Shown: positions 53,539 to 62,401 of the stretch, in pieces
Numbering within the stretch: the stretch's first letter is position 1
Layout of the letters: each line of letters begins with the position of its first letter
From: Halococcus saccharolyticus DSM 5350
Lineage (GTDB): Archaea > Halobacteriota > Halobacteria > Halobacteriales > Halococcaceae
Assembly: GCF_000336915.1 (NCBI RefSeq)
Contig: NZ_AOMD01000025.1
Location: forward strand, 222,431 to 286,430
Direction of reading: 5' to 3'
Length of the DNA stretch: 64,000 nucleotides
Position numbers and translations under genes: made by a program
The notes under the pieces: model-generated
Databases searched by the model: none
Told to the model about the DNA's origin: nothing
What the model saw: only the letters and a program-made list of their open reading frames with translations

Positions 53539-53888
53539 CGCTGGTCCCGCCCCCGAAGGGCGCTCGCAATGGCCGCGACGATACCGACACCGACGGCGAC
53601 GAGCTGCCCGAGCTCCGGCCGGGCGACCGCGTCGAGTTCGAGCGGGCGGCGGCCGTCGGCCTCCCCTACTCGGTGACGGTCGTTCGAGTGCTTCCGACGG
53701 GCACGCACCCGGAGGCCGGCGCGCACGGTCGGGACTCGGTCGTGGTGGCGACGCCGGCCGGCCGTCAGCGAACGATCGGCGTCCACCGGCTCGGGCTTGG
53801 CGACGACGCCGTCCGCCTCGTCACGACCGAGGAGCAGGACCACGAGGCCGACCACGCTCACGACCACGACCTCGGGGGGCGTCCGTGA
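53535..53888 (+). CDS. Small viral-like protein
   Basis: A 117-residue protein beginning VTLVPPPKGARNGRDDTDTD. The central part (LRPGDRVEFERAAAVGLPYS, then VTVVRVLPTGTHPEAGAHG) resembles a beta-barrel, and the end is His/Asp-rich (HEADHAHDHDLG), a possible metal tail. The GTG start overlaps the previous stop in GTGA. Confidence 0.65.
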   Translation: MTLVPPPKGARNGRDDTDTDGDELPELRPGDRVEFERAAAVGLPYSVTVVRVLPTGTHPEAGAHGRDSVVVATPAGRQRTIGVHRLGLGDDAVRLVTTEEQDHEADHAHDHDLGGRP

Positions 53889-54079
53889 GCCACCCCGACC
53901 ACCTCGCCGACGAACGCGAGGCCGAGCAGGCTGGCGACCGCTGTCGCCACGGTGCGCCAGGATGCGCCGGGCCGGCGGGCTTCGACCGCGAGTTTCACAA
54001 CCGGCCGGTGAGGGTCTGCAACCGATGCGTCCGCGAGGCGACCGGCCGACCGACGTGCGACGACCAGGAGCGGGAGTGA
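53885..54079 (+). CDS. Small Cys-rich protein
   Basis: A 64-residue protein. CRHGAPGCAG, then VCNRCVREATGRPTC gives five Cys, a likely zinc site. The GTG start overlaps the previous stop (GTGA). It is in the chain of overlapping small genes typical of haloviral genomes. Confidence 0.6.
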   Translation: MSHPDHLADEREAEQAGDRCRHGAPGCAGPAGFDREFHNRPVRVCNRCVREATGRPTCDDQERE

Positions 54080-54085
54080 CCCGGC

Positions 54086-54250
54086 GTGACCCCGCCGACC
54101 GTCCGGTGCGAGCGTTGCGGTCACGAGTTCGCCCGCGACGAGGCCGCCGGCGCGTTCTTCGACGGGGAGAAGGCGCTGTATCGTTGCGAGCGCTGCTTGC
54201 GATGGACGCGCGGCCCCTCGCCGGACGGCCAGGCGTCTGACGAGGGTTGA
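54086..54250 (+). CDS. Small zinc-ribbon protein
   Basis: A 54-residue protein starting VTPPTVRCERCGHEFARDEA, with YRCERCLRWTRG near residues 34-45, so two CxxC pairs. It starts six bases after the previous gene and is the last clean member of the chain. Too short for an independent family call, but the Cys pattern is clear. Confidence 0.6.
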   Translation: MTPPTVRCERCGHEFARDEAAGAFFDGEKALYRCERCLRWTRGPSPDGQASDEG

Positions 54251-54309
54251 AAGTGCTGGACTGAGACGACTTCCATAGTATGCGAATCGTTAAACCACTA
54301 AGCGAATCT

Positions 54310-54567
54310 ATGGCCAGTTGGTCCTGCGATGAGTGACACCATCGAGCTCGCGAATCCCAGCGTGTCGCTGTCCAGCACGAGGTTTTCGACGACGACAAAG
54401 GCGACAGTGTCGAGGTCGGTCAGTGGGTCGAGCAACGAGACACCGTTCTGGCGACGCACGTCCGCCACGGTGACGGCGTCGCCTTTGAGAACCGCGAGAG
54501 CGCCGACTGCTTTCTCGTGAGCACGGAGAACTTTATCAGCGCGTGGACTGAGGACGCGACGGAGTGA
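54310..54567 (+). pseudogene. Interrupted small acidic protein gene
   Basis: In one plus frame 54310 reads MASWSCDE and then TGA, after which good acidic coding follows without any start: RVAVQHEVFDDDKGDSVEVG, then QRDTVLATHVRHGDGVAFEN and STENFISAWTEDATE, ending at 54567. An alternative ATG at 54329 (MSDTIE) joins the same tail only with a frameshift. Either a nonsense codon or an indel has broken a gene of about 80 residues. Confidence 0.5.
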
Positions 54568-54574
54568 GGGGAGC

Positions 54575-56125
54575 CTACCCGCCGTCGCCGTAGGACTCCT
54601 GAGCAACTGTGTTGCCCGAACTGTCCCGAATCGTTATCGTATCGCCATCGTTGTTCAGCACCGAACGTCCCTTCCCGGCGTAGATGTCGCTGTCTGAGTC
54701 ACTTCCTTCCCCGGTGTGAACGGTCACTGTCTCCCCAGCTCCCAGCGTGACGCCCTGGATAGTGTATGTTTGGTCGTCGTCGAAGTCTACCGTATACCCC
54801 GAAAGGTCGATTGCCGAGTCGGTTGGGTTTTCGAGAACGAACGTCTCGTCATCGCCCTCCGGTTGGATGTTCGTGATGGTAAGCTGGCCCGAGCTGTCAC
54901 CGCCGTCCGGGGTTGGAGTAGCGGTGTCGGACGCCTCGAAGTCCCAGAGACCGACGTTGTTCGACCGCGCCTGCTCCTCGGCGCTATCGAACTCGCTGCG
55001 CAGCGAGAACTCACTATCGTACACGCGAGCGTAGCCTTCGTCAAGCAGCGCGCGGTTGAAGTTCTCTTCGTTGACGTAGATGTATGCGAGCAATCGGTCG
55101 AAGCTTCCGCGGCGGTCGCTCTCACCGTCAGTGACCACGCGTACGGTCTGTCCTTCGAGTTCTTCGGTGGCGTAATCACTCGCTCGCTCCCCCCAGTTGA
55201 AGAGGTGGTCGCGTGCAGCCTGCGTACTCGGGATGCCTTCGTATTCGTCGGGAGAGACATCGCCCAGCGTCGTCTCGGGTGTATCAATACCAATGAGGCG
55301 CACGGTGTCGGGGTCGTCGCCATTGGCGAACGCGACTTCCATCGTGTCGCCGTCGATGACGCGGGTGACGGTTGCGCGGCGGGCTTCGCCACCGGAGACT
55401 TCCGATGGGATTGGCGCTGATGGGGTAGGAGTGGCCGTGGCTGTCGCGGTCGGGGTAGGTGTTGGCGTCGGCGTTGGTGTGTCGGTCGGAGTTGGCGTGG
55501 GAGTCGCAGTCGGGGTAGGCGTAGAGGTTGGCGTCGACGTATCGGTGCTCGTCTCAGGTGAGGTCGCCGTCAGTGTAGGGGTTGGAGTGGCCGTCGTGGT
55601 TGGAGTCGGCGTTTCGGTTTCAGCGGGTGCGTAGGGCACCATCACGGACCACGACGCAATTCCGTCATTGAACGCGATGTCTCGGTCCATCAGTCGGACC
55701 GTTACGTTCAGCTCGCCGCTCGCCCCGCTGGGAATGACGGAGGCGTTCATCGGGATTGTAGTCTCGAACTCGTCTTCCCGAGCGACCTCTATGGTGTCAA
55801 ACTGGTGTTCGCCGTTAATTTGGACAGCGAAGTATGGCTCCCCAGGGTCACCCTCGCCGTCATCGCCGCCCACGAACGAGGTGTTCGCCCGGACTCGGAT
55901 GTCGAAGGACTCGTAGTTACCGTCGCCGTCCGCATCGGTGGTATTCACGACTTCAATACCCGAGGTCGCCTGATCGTCAGTCGCGGTATCGGTGTTAGCA
56001 GCGGTCGTCGTGGCAGACTCCGAGGTCTCGGCTGTGCTGTTCGCTCCAGTCTCGGCACCACAACCAGCGAGTGCTGCCAAGCAAACGAGCGCGAGTACCA
56101 TCAGAAGCCTACGCCGGGATAGCAT
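54575..56125 (-). CDS. Secreted lipoprotein: staphylococcal-type nuclease with lamin-tail domain
   Basis: A 516-residue exported protein. A signal with RRRLLMVLALVCLAALAGC gives a lipobox Cys near residue 21. An acidic N-terminal domain, then a Pro-Thr rich linker (residues about 190-260) come before the SNase domain: VTRVIDGDTMEVAFANGDD, RLIGIDTPETTLG (catalytic acids and Arg) and VYDSEFSLRSEFDSAEEQAR. The C-terminal lamin-tail (LTITNIQPEGDDETFVLENP) closes it. It would act outside the cell on DNA, giving nutrients or protecting from foreign DNA. The start at 56125 excludes a poor upstream stretch. Confidence 0.93.
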   Translation of the reverse strand: MLSRRRLLMVLALVCLAALAGCGAETGANSTAETSESATTTAANTDTATDDQATSGIEVVNTTDADGDGNYESFDIRVRANTSFVGGDDGEGDPGEPYFAVQINGEHQFDTIEVAREDEFETTIPMNASVIPSGASGELNVTVRLMDRDIAFNDGIASWSVMVPYAPAETETPTPTTTATPTPTLTATSPETSTDTSTPTSTPTPTATPTPTPTDTPTPTPTPTPTATATATPTPSAPIPSEVSGGEARRATVTRVIDGDTMEVAFANGDDPDTVRLIGIDTPETTLGDVSPDEYEGIPSTQAARDHLFNWGERASDYATEELEGQTVRVVTDGESDRRGSFDRLLAYIYVNEENFNRALLDEGYARVYDSEFSLRSEFDSAEEQARSNNVGLWDFEASDTATPTPDGGDSSGQLTITNIQPEGDDETFVLENPTDSAIDLSGYTVDFDDDQTYTIQGVTLGAGETVTVHTGEGSDSDSDIYAGKGRSVLNNDGDTITIRDSSGNTVAQESYGDGG

Positions 56126-56244
56126 AATCCTAACGCCAGTCGAAAAGTCAAAAAAGTTCGGTCTCCCACTGATTGCTCTCCGCGGGGGTCGCTGTCGTCC
56201 GAGCGGCACGCCCCGCGCGGGTGTCGGCGTCGACGTGGCTCACG

Positions 56245-57321
56245 TCACCGCTCTCGGTCGTCTATGAGGTCCGGTCGCTCTTGTCCCAGCGCGGCCACAC
56301 GGTAGCAATCGCTGTGCATCTTTCCGTCCGCCGGAAAGCGAACGTCGAGCGCCGGCGCGTCCACGGTGTCCGACTCGGCGACCGGCTCGCCGCACCTCGC
56401 GCACGATGGCCCATCGGCCGTGTCCTGGTCGGCCTCGTTCGCGGTCGCGGAGAGCGCCGCGCCCTCACCACGGTCGTCCTCCGTTGCGACGGCTGACGGC
56501 GGCCACGTGACAGAGGCGCGGATGGCTCGGTCGCTCCCCATCTTGGCGGGGTCGCCGCCACTTGGGTCCTCTGTACCACGGCCGCCGTTCGGCGACGGGC
56601 TCGGGCCGCGGTCGGTCGAGGGTGTCTCGTCTTCGAGCGCCGCCTCGTCGCCCGCGTTCGCGTCCGGTTCCCCGCTCGACTCGGTGGGACCGCCGTCCGT
56701 GTCGCGCTCGCCGCGCCCTTTGGCGAGTAGCGCCGCCCTGAGCGCGGCGTTGCCCTCACCACGCTTTGCGCGGTCGGCGGCCTCGACACCCGCTCGTGCC
56801 GCCGCGTTGAGCGAGGCGACGTCGTCCTCCGAGCCAGCATCGCCCTCACCCTCGGGGTCACGCAACTGGTCGAGCAGCGGGTCGTCCTCCGCGTCGACGC
56901 CCGTCACCTGCTCGCTGTTGATGCCAGCCGAAGCGTCCGGCTCGTCGTGGTCGACGGCGTCGCTCGTCCCCGGGTCGCCGGCTTGGCGTTCGGTCTCGGC
57001 GCGGTCGGGAACGTCACAGTACCGCCAGCGTCCGTTGCCCGTCGACTCGACGGTTGAGAGGGCCGAAAGCGCGGGCCGGACGTACTCCTGCCACGCCTCG
57101 CGCGACGAGTCAGCGGCCCGACCGCCGTCCTCGGCCCATGCCACCTCACGCAGAATCGCGACGGGGACGCTCGTCACCTCACCCTGCCGGCGTTCGAGCA
57201 CCCCGACGGCTGCCTCGACCGCCCGCTGGCGGGTTGCGTGGACGGTCTCGTCGTCGGCCGCGGTGCCGAGCGAGAGGGCCGCGACGTCCGTGGTCGGCGG
57301 GTCGCTACCGTAGCGGCTCAT
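56245..57321 (-). CDS. Large low-complexity protein of the viral-like operon
   Basis: A 358-residue acidic protein. Residues 1-100 are helical (TRQRAVEAAVGVLERRQGEV, then WQEYVRPALSALSTV), resembling a small winged helix. The middle is disordered Asp/Gly/Ser-rich, and the C-terminus has GPSCARCGEPVAESDTV plus a later Cys/His (KMHSDCYRVA), a zinc-like site. The start overlaps the stop of the next gene upstream by four bases. No family is recognised. Confidence 0.7.
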   Translation of the reverse strand: MSRYGSDPPTTDVAALSLGTAADDETVHATRQRAVEAAVGVLERRQGEVTSVPVAILREVAWAEDGGRAADSSREAWQEYVRPALSALSTVESTGNGRWRYCDVPDRAETERQAGDPGTSDAVDHDEPDASAGINSEQVTGVDAEDDPLLDQLRDPEGEGDAGSEDDVASLNAAARAGVEAADRAKRGEGNAALRAALLAKGRGERDTDGGPTESSGEPDANAGDEAALEDETPSTDRGPSPSPNGGRGTEDPSGGDPAKMGSDRAIRASVTWPPSAVATEDDRGEGAALSATANEADQDTADGPSCARCGEPVAESDTVDAPALDVRFPADGKMHSDCYRVAALGQERPDLIDDRER

Positions 57322-57713
57322 CGGCCTCTGACCTCCTCGGTTTCGCCGTCGGCCGCTGCGCCGTCCACGTCGGCGTCGAACGCGTGTGCCCCGCCGCCGC
57401 AGAGGGCATCCAGATACGCGCGGGTGCCGGGCGACAGGTTGCCGTCCGCGTCCTGCCGCGGGACGCCCGCCTCGATTTCCCGACGGCGCAACGCCTCGGC
57501 CGCCGCCATCGCCTCGGCGTTGCTCTCACGAACCTGTCCCACGATGTGGTCTATCTTCTCGCGCTGGCGCTCGCTGAGCTCGTCGTCCCGACCACCCGGT
57601 GGACCTCCACCGCCGCCACTTCCACCTGGACCGCCGGGTGGGCCGCGTCTCGTCGCCCCGAAGCGGTCGAGCAGGTCGCGCACGTCGTCTCTATCTGGTC
57701 CGTTTCGTGTCAT
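57318..57713 (-). CDS. Small protein with Gly-rich linker
   Basis: A 131-residue protein. MTRNGPDRDDVRDLLDRFGA is followed by a Pro/Gly-rich linker (residues 24-40, PPGGPGGSGGGGGPPGG) and a helical part (SERQREKIDHIVGQVRESNA). It could be a small DNA-binding or packaging protein. It overlaps the 358-residue gene by four bases and follows the winged-helix gene by 20 bases. Confidence 0.65.
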   Translation of the reverse strand: MTRNGPDRDDVRDLLDRFGATRRGPPGGPGGSGGGGGPPGGRDDELSERQREKIDHIVGQVRESNAEAMAAAEALRRREIEAGVPRQDADGNLSPGTRAYLDALCGGGAHAFDADVDGAAADGETEEVRGR

Positions 57714-57733
57714 TGTCTGTCTCCTGATTGTTT

Positions 57734-58168
57734 CTACCGATGGCGGAAGCGGTCGGTACCGAGGCTGCCGTCGTCGCCGTCTTCGAGGGCCTCGATCCGG
57801 TCGATGAGGTGCTGGAGGTCCGTCCTGTCGTCCAGCCACTCGTTCCAGTCCTTCACCGTTTGGGCGGCCTTGCGCCATTCCTCGTCGTCGAGCAGGCCGT
57901 TGAGCGCGCGATGGAACACGTGCTCGCTAATGAGTTCGCGGCGGTCGCCGAGGTTGTCCGCGACGTGCTCGGCGAGAACGTCGAGGTCGTTGTGGATGTT
58001 CTGGCGCGTACACCCGTATCGCCGCGCGAGGTCGGCCTGTTTGACGGCGCGCGGATGACCGGCGCGCTCCAGAAGGTCGAGAACCTCCGCGCGCCGCTCT
58101 ACGTAGCTGTATTCTTCGGGCGGGACGTCGGGGACCTCCACCGTCCGGTAGTCGATGTCGTCGGTCAT
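57734..58168 (-). CDS. Winged-helix/helix-turn-helix protein
   Basis: A 144-residue protein. The helix-turn-helix is AVKQADLARRYGCTRQNIHN, then DLDVLAEHVADN (near 40-72), a Crp/terminase small-subunit-like sequence. The C-terminal half is a helical acidic segment (EEWRKAAQTVKDWNEWLDDR). It may be a regulator or the DNA-recognition part of a packaging machine. It is the first gene after the iteron-like region and starts the operon running left. Confidence 0.75.
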   Translation of the reverse strand: MTDDIDYRTVEVPDVPPEEYSYVERRAEVLDLLERAGHPRAVKQADLARRYGCTRQNIHNDLDVLAEHVADNLGDRRELISEHVFHRALNGLLDDEEWRKAAQTVKDWNEWLDDRTDLQHLIDRIEALEDGDDGSLGTDRFRHR

Positions 58169-59272
58169 ATGTCAAGTGTCGTAAAACGGGAACCGTGCGC
58201 GCTGGTGCTCTCGACGGCGATGGTGGAGGGAGCGAACGTCGAGCGCCGGCGCGCGAGGTTGTGCATGGTCCAGTGCGACCGCGAGGCGGTGCAGCGAGCG
58301 GTGGCCCCCATCGGAACACCCGACGAGGGCGACAACGCAACCAGCGTGAGCAACGACGGGCCGGGGCCAGACCGAGACCACCCCGGCCGATGGCAGTCAC
58401 GCTGTGCCCGCCGCCTCGCTTGTTGGGAGCTCGCCCGGGCGAGCGCGGTCGGGTACCTGAGACATCACACTCCACCCACAAGGGTGTTTCCCGATTCTGG
58501 CGACTCACGGCCTGTCCCATCCGTAACCGACAAAAAGAAAATCGCCTACCTGAGATTCGAGGCGGGTTCTCGGGAAAGAAACCGCGGGCGCGCTCGGCCG
58601 CGTCTCGCCGTCCGCAACGGTCTCGCCGTTCGGCCGCCGCCGTCGGCTCCTGTCCCGACCCATCCAGTCCGGCGGGGTGCCGGCGTCCTCCAGCGCCGGG
58701 CGCGGACCAAGCCGCCCTCGTCGATGGTCACGCGGATGTGGGTTAAGCCCCTCGGCGATCACTCGTCCTCGCTCTCTCCGACCACGGGCAAGCGCCTTGT
58801 ACCCGTGCGTCGCGGTGCCGCCGCGGTGTTGCCGCGGTGGGGTCCGGTGTGGTCCGACCATCGCGTTTTACGCCTCCCGACCGGGGAATTCACGTCGATT
58901 TATGGCACCCGTCAAATCGGATTATGGCGTTTCAAAGCCCTACTCGCCCGAAAACAGCCTTTGGGTTTTCGTTTTACGGTTTTACGCTTATTCGAGATGG
59001 GGGAGAGACGTGAGAGGAGTGGGCGTTCTCCGGGGAGAGACTGCAAGTAGCCCCTGTATAGTATAGGCGTAAAACCGTAAAATAGGTATTTGTGTTGGAG
59101 GTAGAGAGGTGCTACCTCTGGTTTTCGACCGAATTGGATTTTACACTTCGTTTTACGCCGACGTAAAACCGGGCGCGAAGGCGTAAAACGGGGTGCCGGT
59201 CGACCACGGCGGTGGCACGTCGTCGCACCTCGAAAAAGAGCATCCGGGGGTCGTGGCCCGCAGCCCCGCCGG
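58169..59272. other. Gene-poor segment with iteron-like GTTTTACG/CGTAAAAC cluster
   Basis: No frame in these 1,104 bases is convincing. The right part carries the 8-mer GTTTTACG at 58865, 58971, 58979 and 59150 and its complement CGTAAAAC at 59068, 59162 and 59182, with near copy CGTAAAAT at 59076. GTTTTACG repeated head-to-tail (58971-58986) faces CGTAAAACCGTAAAAT (59068-59083) across about 81 bases, making an inverted pair. The stretch is A+T-rich against a G+C-rich background and lies just behind the primase-helicase gene. A replication origin or operator is likely; not proven. Confidence 0.55.
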
Positions 59273-62200
59273 TCAGCGAAGCCGATACTGTCCGGTGAGG
59301 GGCTGGTAGACGTCACCCTGTTCGGCGAGCTTGTCGAGCGCGGCGTGGGCCGCCGAGGAGTCGACGCCGGCGTCCATCGCCGTGTTGACGACATCGCCGA
59401 CGCGGGCGTGCTCCGCGCCATCGTCGCGCTCGCAGAGATCGGCCACGGCGTCGGTGACGATTTCGAGACGGTCGGCCTGCGACGGGCCACTCCCGCCGCC
59501 CCCACCGTCCGCGTCGTCGTCCCTGTCCCCGCTCGGCCGGTCGGCGACGGGTTCGGCGTCGAACGCCCGCGCCTCGAAGCCATCAAGGGAGTCGCACGCC
59601 CGGCCCGCGTGAACGCCGAGTGCTCGCCCGATGGGGGGGCTGTTCTGGCCGAAAACGGTGATGTAGCCACCGTCGGCGGCGGCGGCCTCGCGGAACCGTG
59701 CGCGGTAGTCGCCGAACCCGTCGAGGAGGTCGGCCGAGACGTCGTAGTCCTTGACGAACTTCGTGAGCGGGTCGAACGCGGCGCTCATGTTCACCCGGAC
59801 CTCGCACTCCGGCGTCTCGTCGCGAACGACGGTGTAGTGCTCCCCGGCTTCGAGGTAGCCGTTCTGGGCCGCCCGGGCGGCGACCTCGACGAGCGTGTCG
59901 ACGTGTGACTTGTGACCGCCACCGACGAACTCCGCCGCGGAGTATCGGACGGCGCTCTCGATGGCATCCTCGTCCACGAGGCCGTCGACGTCGGCACCCA
60001 CCGTCCCCGCGAACGCGCGGTAGAGTCGAAGGCCGAACACGACGGTCTGCAACCCCTGCCGTGCGGCCTCGCCGAGACCGTCATCGAACCCGGCGTTCAC
60101 GAGCATCCCGGCGACGCCGGCGGCCGCCGCGTTCCACCGTTCGCGGAGGTCGTCGCCGTCGAGACCGGCGACCCACTGGTAGTACGCGAGCGCGTGCTCG
60201 CGGGGGTCAGGCGCGTCGGCCGTGACGTACTCGCCGGTGTCGTCGAGGTAGCCCTCGCCCGTGAGCCGCTTGTACGCGCGGGCGGTGTCGGTGCCGGGGT
60301 CGGTAGCCCGCGACGAGAACGTCGTCATGACGCACCGCCGCTGCTCGGCAGCACCCTGAATCCGTTGCTCGCCGCTCACGATGACCGGGGCGCTCAGGGT
60401 GTAGTCGTCGGTGGTCTTGTCGGCGTTGCCCCGCTGGACGGTCCCACCACGGGTGACGCCCCGGAGCAGGCCATGCAGCGCGTCGATGCGCCACGGGTCG
60501 GTCGTCGCCGGCTTGTACTCGTCGAACCACACTGGTACGGCGTTCGTGGCGGTCATGCTGCGCATCATCGTGAACTTCGTTTCGCCGCCGACGGCGAGGG
60601 GGTCGTCGTCCATACCGAACAGCCGCCAGAGCAGGCCGAGCGTGGCGGTCTTGCCGGACTCGGACTCGCCGGTAATGTTGAGAAGGTTGAACTCCCCAGT
60701 CCACTCGTGGACGAGCGGCCGAACCCCGCTCGCGTAGAACCACCCGAGAACCGGCAGTAGGCGGTCGGTCTCGCGGGTGTGCGGGAGCGTTTCGAGCACG
60801 TCCGCGACGGCGTCGGCGTCGAACTCGTCGCCGTCGTCGGGGTCGAGCGCCCACTTGGTTTCGAGTCCGACGGCCTGGTCGACGTAGGCGTGGCCGGGGT
60901 CGTCGAGCCAGCCGTCGGGGCCGAGCGCACCCTCGGGCGCGACGAACTCGGCGTGGTCGTCGCCGTCATCGTCACTGCCGCCGCCGAACAGCCCGAATCG
61001 TTCGACGCCGATGCGCTCGGGAGCGTCCTGCTCGCCGACGAACTTCCGAAGGTCGTTCAGCCGCTCGATGCCGCTGGTGTACGTCGTCGTCCGGTCTTTC
61101 ACGACTTCGGTTTTGAACGAGCGCACCTCGTTGAACGCGGTCATCGGGACCGTCACGTCGTAGGATTCGCCGGCATCGGCCGGGTAGACCGTGAGGTCGG
61201 CGTAGACCTCGCCCGCGTCGCGGTCGCGCAGGAACTCTCGCGCCTCGATGTAGAAGTTGGTGACGTCCTCCCAGAAGCCCTCGCTGTCCGGGTCCTCGGG
61301 GTCGCCCGGATGATCAACGCCAATACGACCGTCACCCGCGACGATGAGCGGCCCGCGGTACCCCCCGGGAACCGACAGGTCGGGGCCGGCAGCGTCACCG
61401 GCGCTCGCGTTCTCAGGAACCACTGCGGCCACGCCACCGTCCGCTTGTGTCCCGGTGGCCGCCGCGGAAGCGTCCCAGCCGCCCTGCTTGGCGAGGTGGA
61501 CCACCGTGGCAATAGTTCGCCCACCACCGGGTGCCGAGTCCTCGACAATGCGCTCGGCCTGCCGCTCGGCCTCGGTGTCCCACTTCGAACCGGCGCGCGA
61601 CCAATCCTTGAACAGTCGGAGCGCCGTCGCGGTCGGGAACTCGTCGCGCAGCGCGAATCCGACGTCGCGCCACGTCGGATACATCACGTCCGGGTCGATG
61701 TGGTCGAGCGCGTCCGCCGCGGTCTCGGCGTCGAACCAGTCGCCGCCGAAGGCCCGTCCTCCGCCGTCGAATTCGAGGATTGCGTCCTCGACACCACCCT
61801 CCGCCGTCCCGTGCCCCTCCGCCAGCGGGTCATCGTCGGTAATGGACTTGTGGGCCTGCCGTAACCACTCCTCGACCCACGGGCCGGTGTCGGCCACCGC
61901 GTCGCCGCTGTTGCGGAGCCGGTCGCCAGTGAACGTGCAGAACTTGTTGTCGAGGACCTCGACGCCCTCGTGCTCGTCGTCGGTGAAGTGCTCGTCCGTC
62001 CACCACTCCGGCTTTTCGAGACCGGCGAGCGGGATGTGGACGCCCCCGCCCGATGGCGAGAACTCCATGTAGGCGTCGGCGTCGAAGAACGGTTGGAGCG
62101 AGGGGAGCCAGTCCTTCGGCCGCCGGTCCTCCTCGACGCACCCGTCGAGGTCGAGACCGCCGTAGAGGCCGCGGGCGTAGTTGTCGTTCTCCGAGGAGAA

Positions 62201-62401
62201 CACGTAGCCGATGCCCCACGAGTCGCGTTCGTCGGCGGCCTCGACGGCCTCCTCGAACGAGTGCCAGTCGTCGGGGTCGTTCCACGAGATTTTGAAATCC
62301 CCGCGCCAGTGCGGGCGGCGCGGCACATCGTTGTCGGCGTCCCAGAGGAGCCACTGGTCGCGCTCGCGGAGTTCGGCGGGGACCACCTCGAAGTCGCTCA
62401 T
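59273..62401 (-). CDS. Virus/plasmid-type primase-helicase
   Basis: A 1,042-residue replication protein. The N-terminus (residues 1-200) resembles a primase-polymerase: GLYGGLDLDGC near 79-89 with the DxD pair, then EFSPSGGGVHIPL near 113-125. The middle has a helicase-like ATPase, with Walker A NITGESESGKTATLGLLWRL near 575-595 and Walker B-like VPVWFDEYKP near 620. The C-terminal 50 residues form a winged helix (DAGVDSSAAHAALDKLAEQG). The start ATG at 62401 overlaps the upstream gene. It should start and unwind the element's DNA. Confidence 0.85.
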   Translation of the reverse strand: MSDFEVVPAELRERDQWLLWDADNDVPRRPHWRGDFKISWNDPDDWHSFEEAVEAADERDSWGIGYVFSSENDNYARGLYGGLDLDGCVEEDRRPKDWLPSLQPFFDADAYMEFSPSGGGVHIPLAGLEKPEWWTDEHFTDDEHEGVEVLDNKFCTFTGDRLRNSGDAVADTGPWVEEWLRQAHKSITDDDPLAEGHGTAEGGVEDAILEFDGGGRAFGGDWFDAETAADALDHIDPDVMYPTWRDVGFALRDEFPTATALRLFKDWSRAGSKWDTEAERQAERIVEDSAPGGGRTIATVVHLAKQGGWDASAAATGTQADGGVAAVVPENASAGDAAGPDLSVPGGYRGPLIVAGDGRIGVDHPGDPEDPDSEGFWEDVTNFYIEAREFLRDRDAGEVYADLTVYPADAGESYDVTVPMTAFNEVRSFKTEVVKDRTTTYTSGIERLNDLRKFVGEQDAPERIGVERFGLFGGGSDDDGDDHAEFVAPEGALGPDGWLDDPGHAYVDQAVGLETKWALDPDDGDEFDADAVADVLETLPHTRETDRLLPVLGWFYASGVRPLVHEWTGEFNLLNITGESESGKTATLGLLWRLFGMDDDPLAVGGETKFTMMRSMTATNAVPVWFDEYKPATTDPWRIDALHGLLRGVTRGGTVQRGNADKTTDDYTLSAPVIVSGEQRIQGAAEQRRCVMTTFSSRATDPGTDTARAYKRLTGEGYLDDTGEYVTADAPDPREHALAYYQWVAGLDGDDLRERWNAAAAGVAGMLVNAGFDDGLGEAARQGLQTVVFGLRLYRAFAGTVGADVDGLVDEDAIESAVRYSAAEFVGGGHKSHVDTLVEVAARAAQNGYLEAGEHYTVVRDETPECEVRVNMSAAFDPLTKFVKDYDVSADLLDGFGDYRARFREAAAADGGYITVFGQNSPPIGRALGVHAGRACDSLDGFEARAFDAEPVADRPSGDRDDDADGGGGGSGPSQADRLEIVTDAVADLCERDDGAEHARVGDVVNTAMDAGVDSSAAHAALDKLAEQGDVYQPLTGQYRLR

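Noticed and set aside
55430-55620. Possible CRISPR or tandem repeat array
   Set aside because: The repetition is a Pro-Thr codon repeat (TPTPTP) in the lipoprotein linker; units are 6 bases without unique spacers.
58505-58861. Minus-strand frames of 118 and 61 codons
   Set aside because: Arg/Gly/Pro-rich with no motif; neither has a promoter at the right spacing. Left as gene-free.
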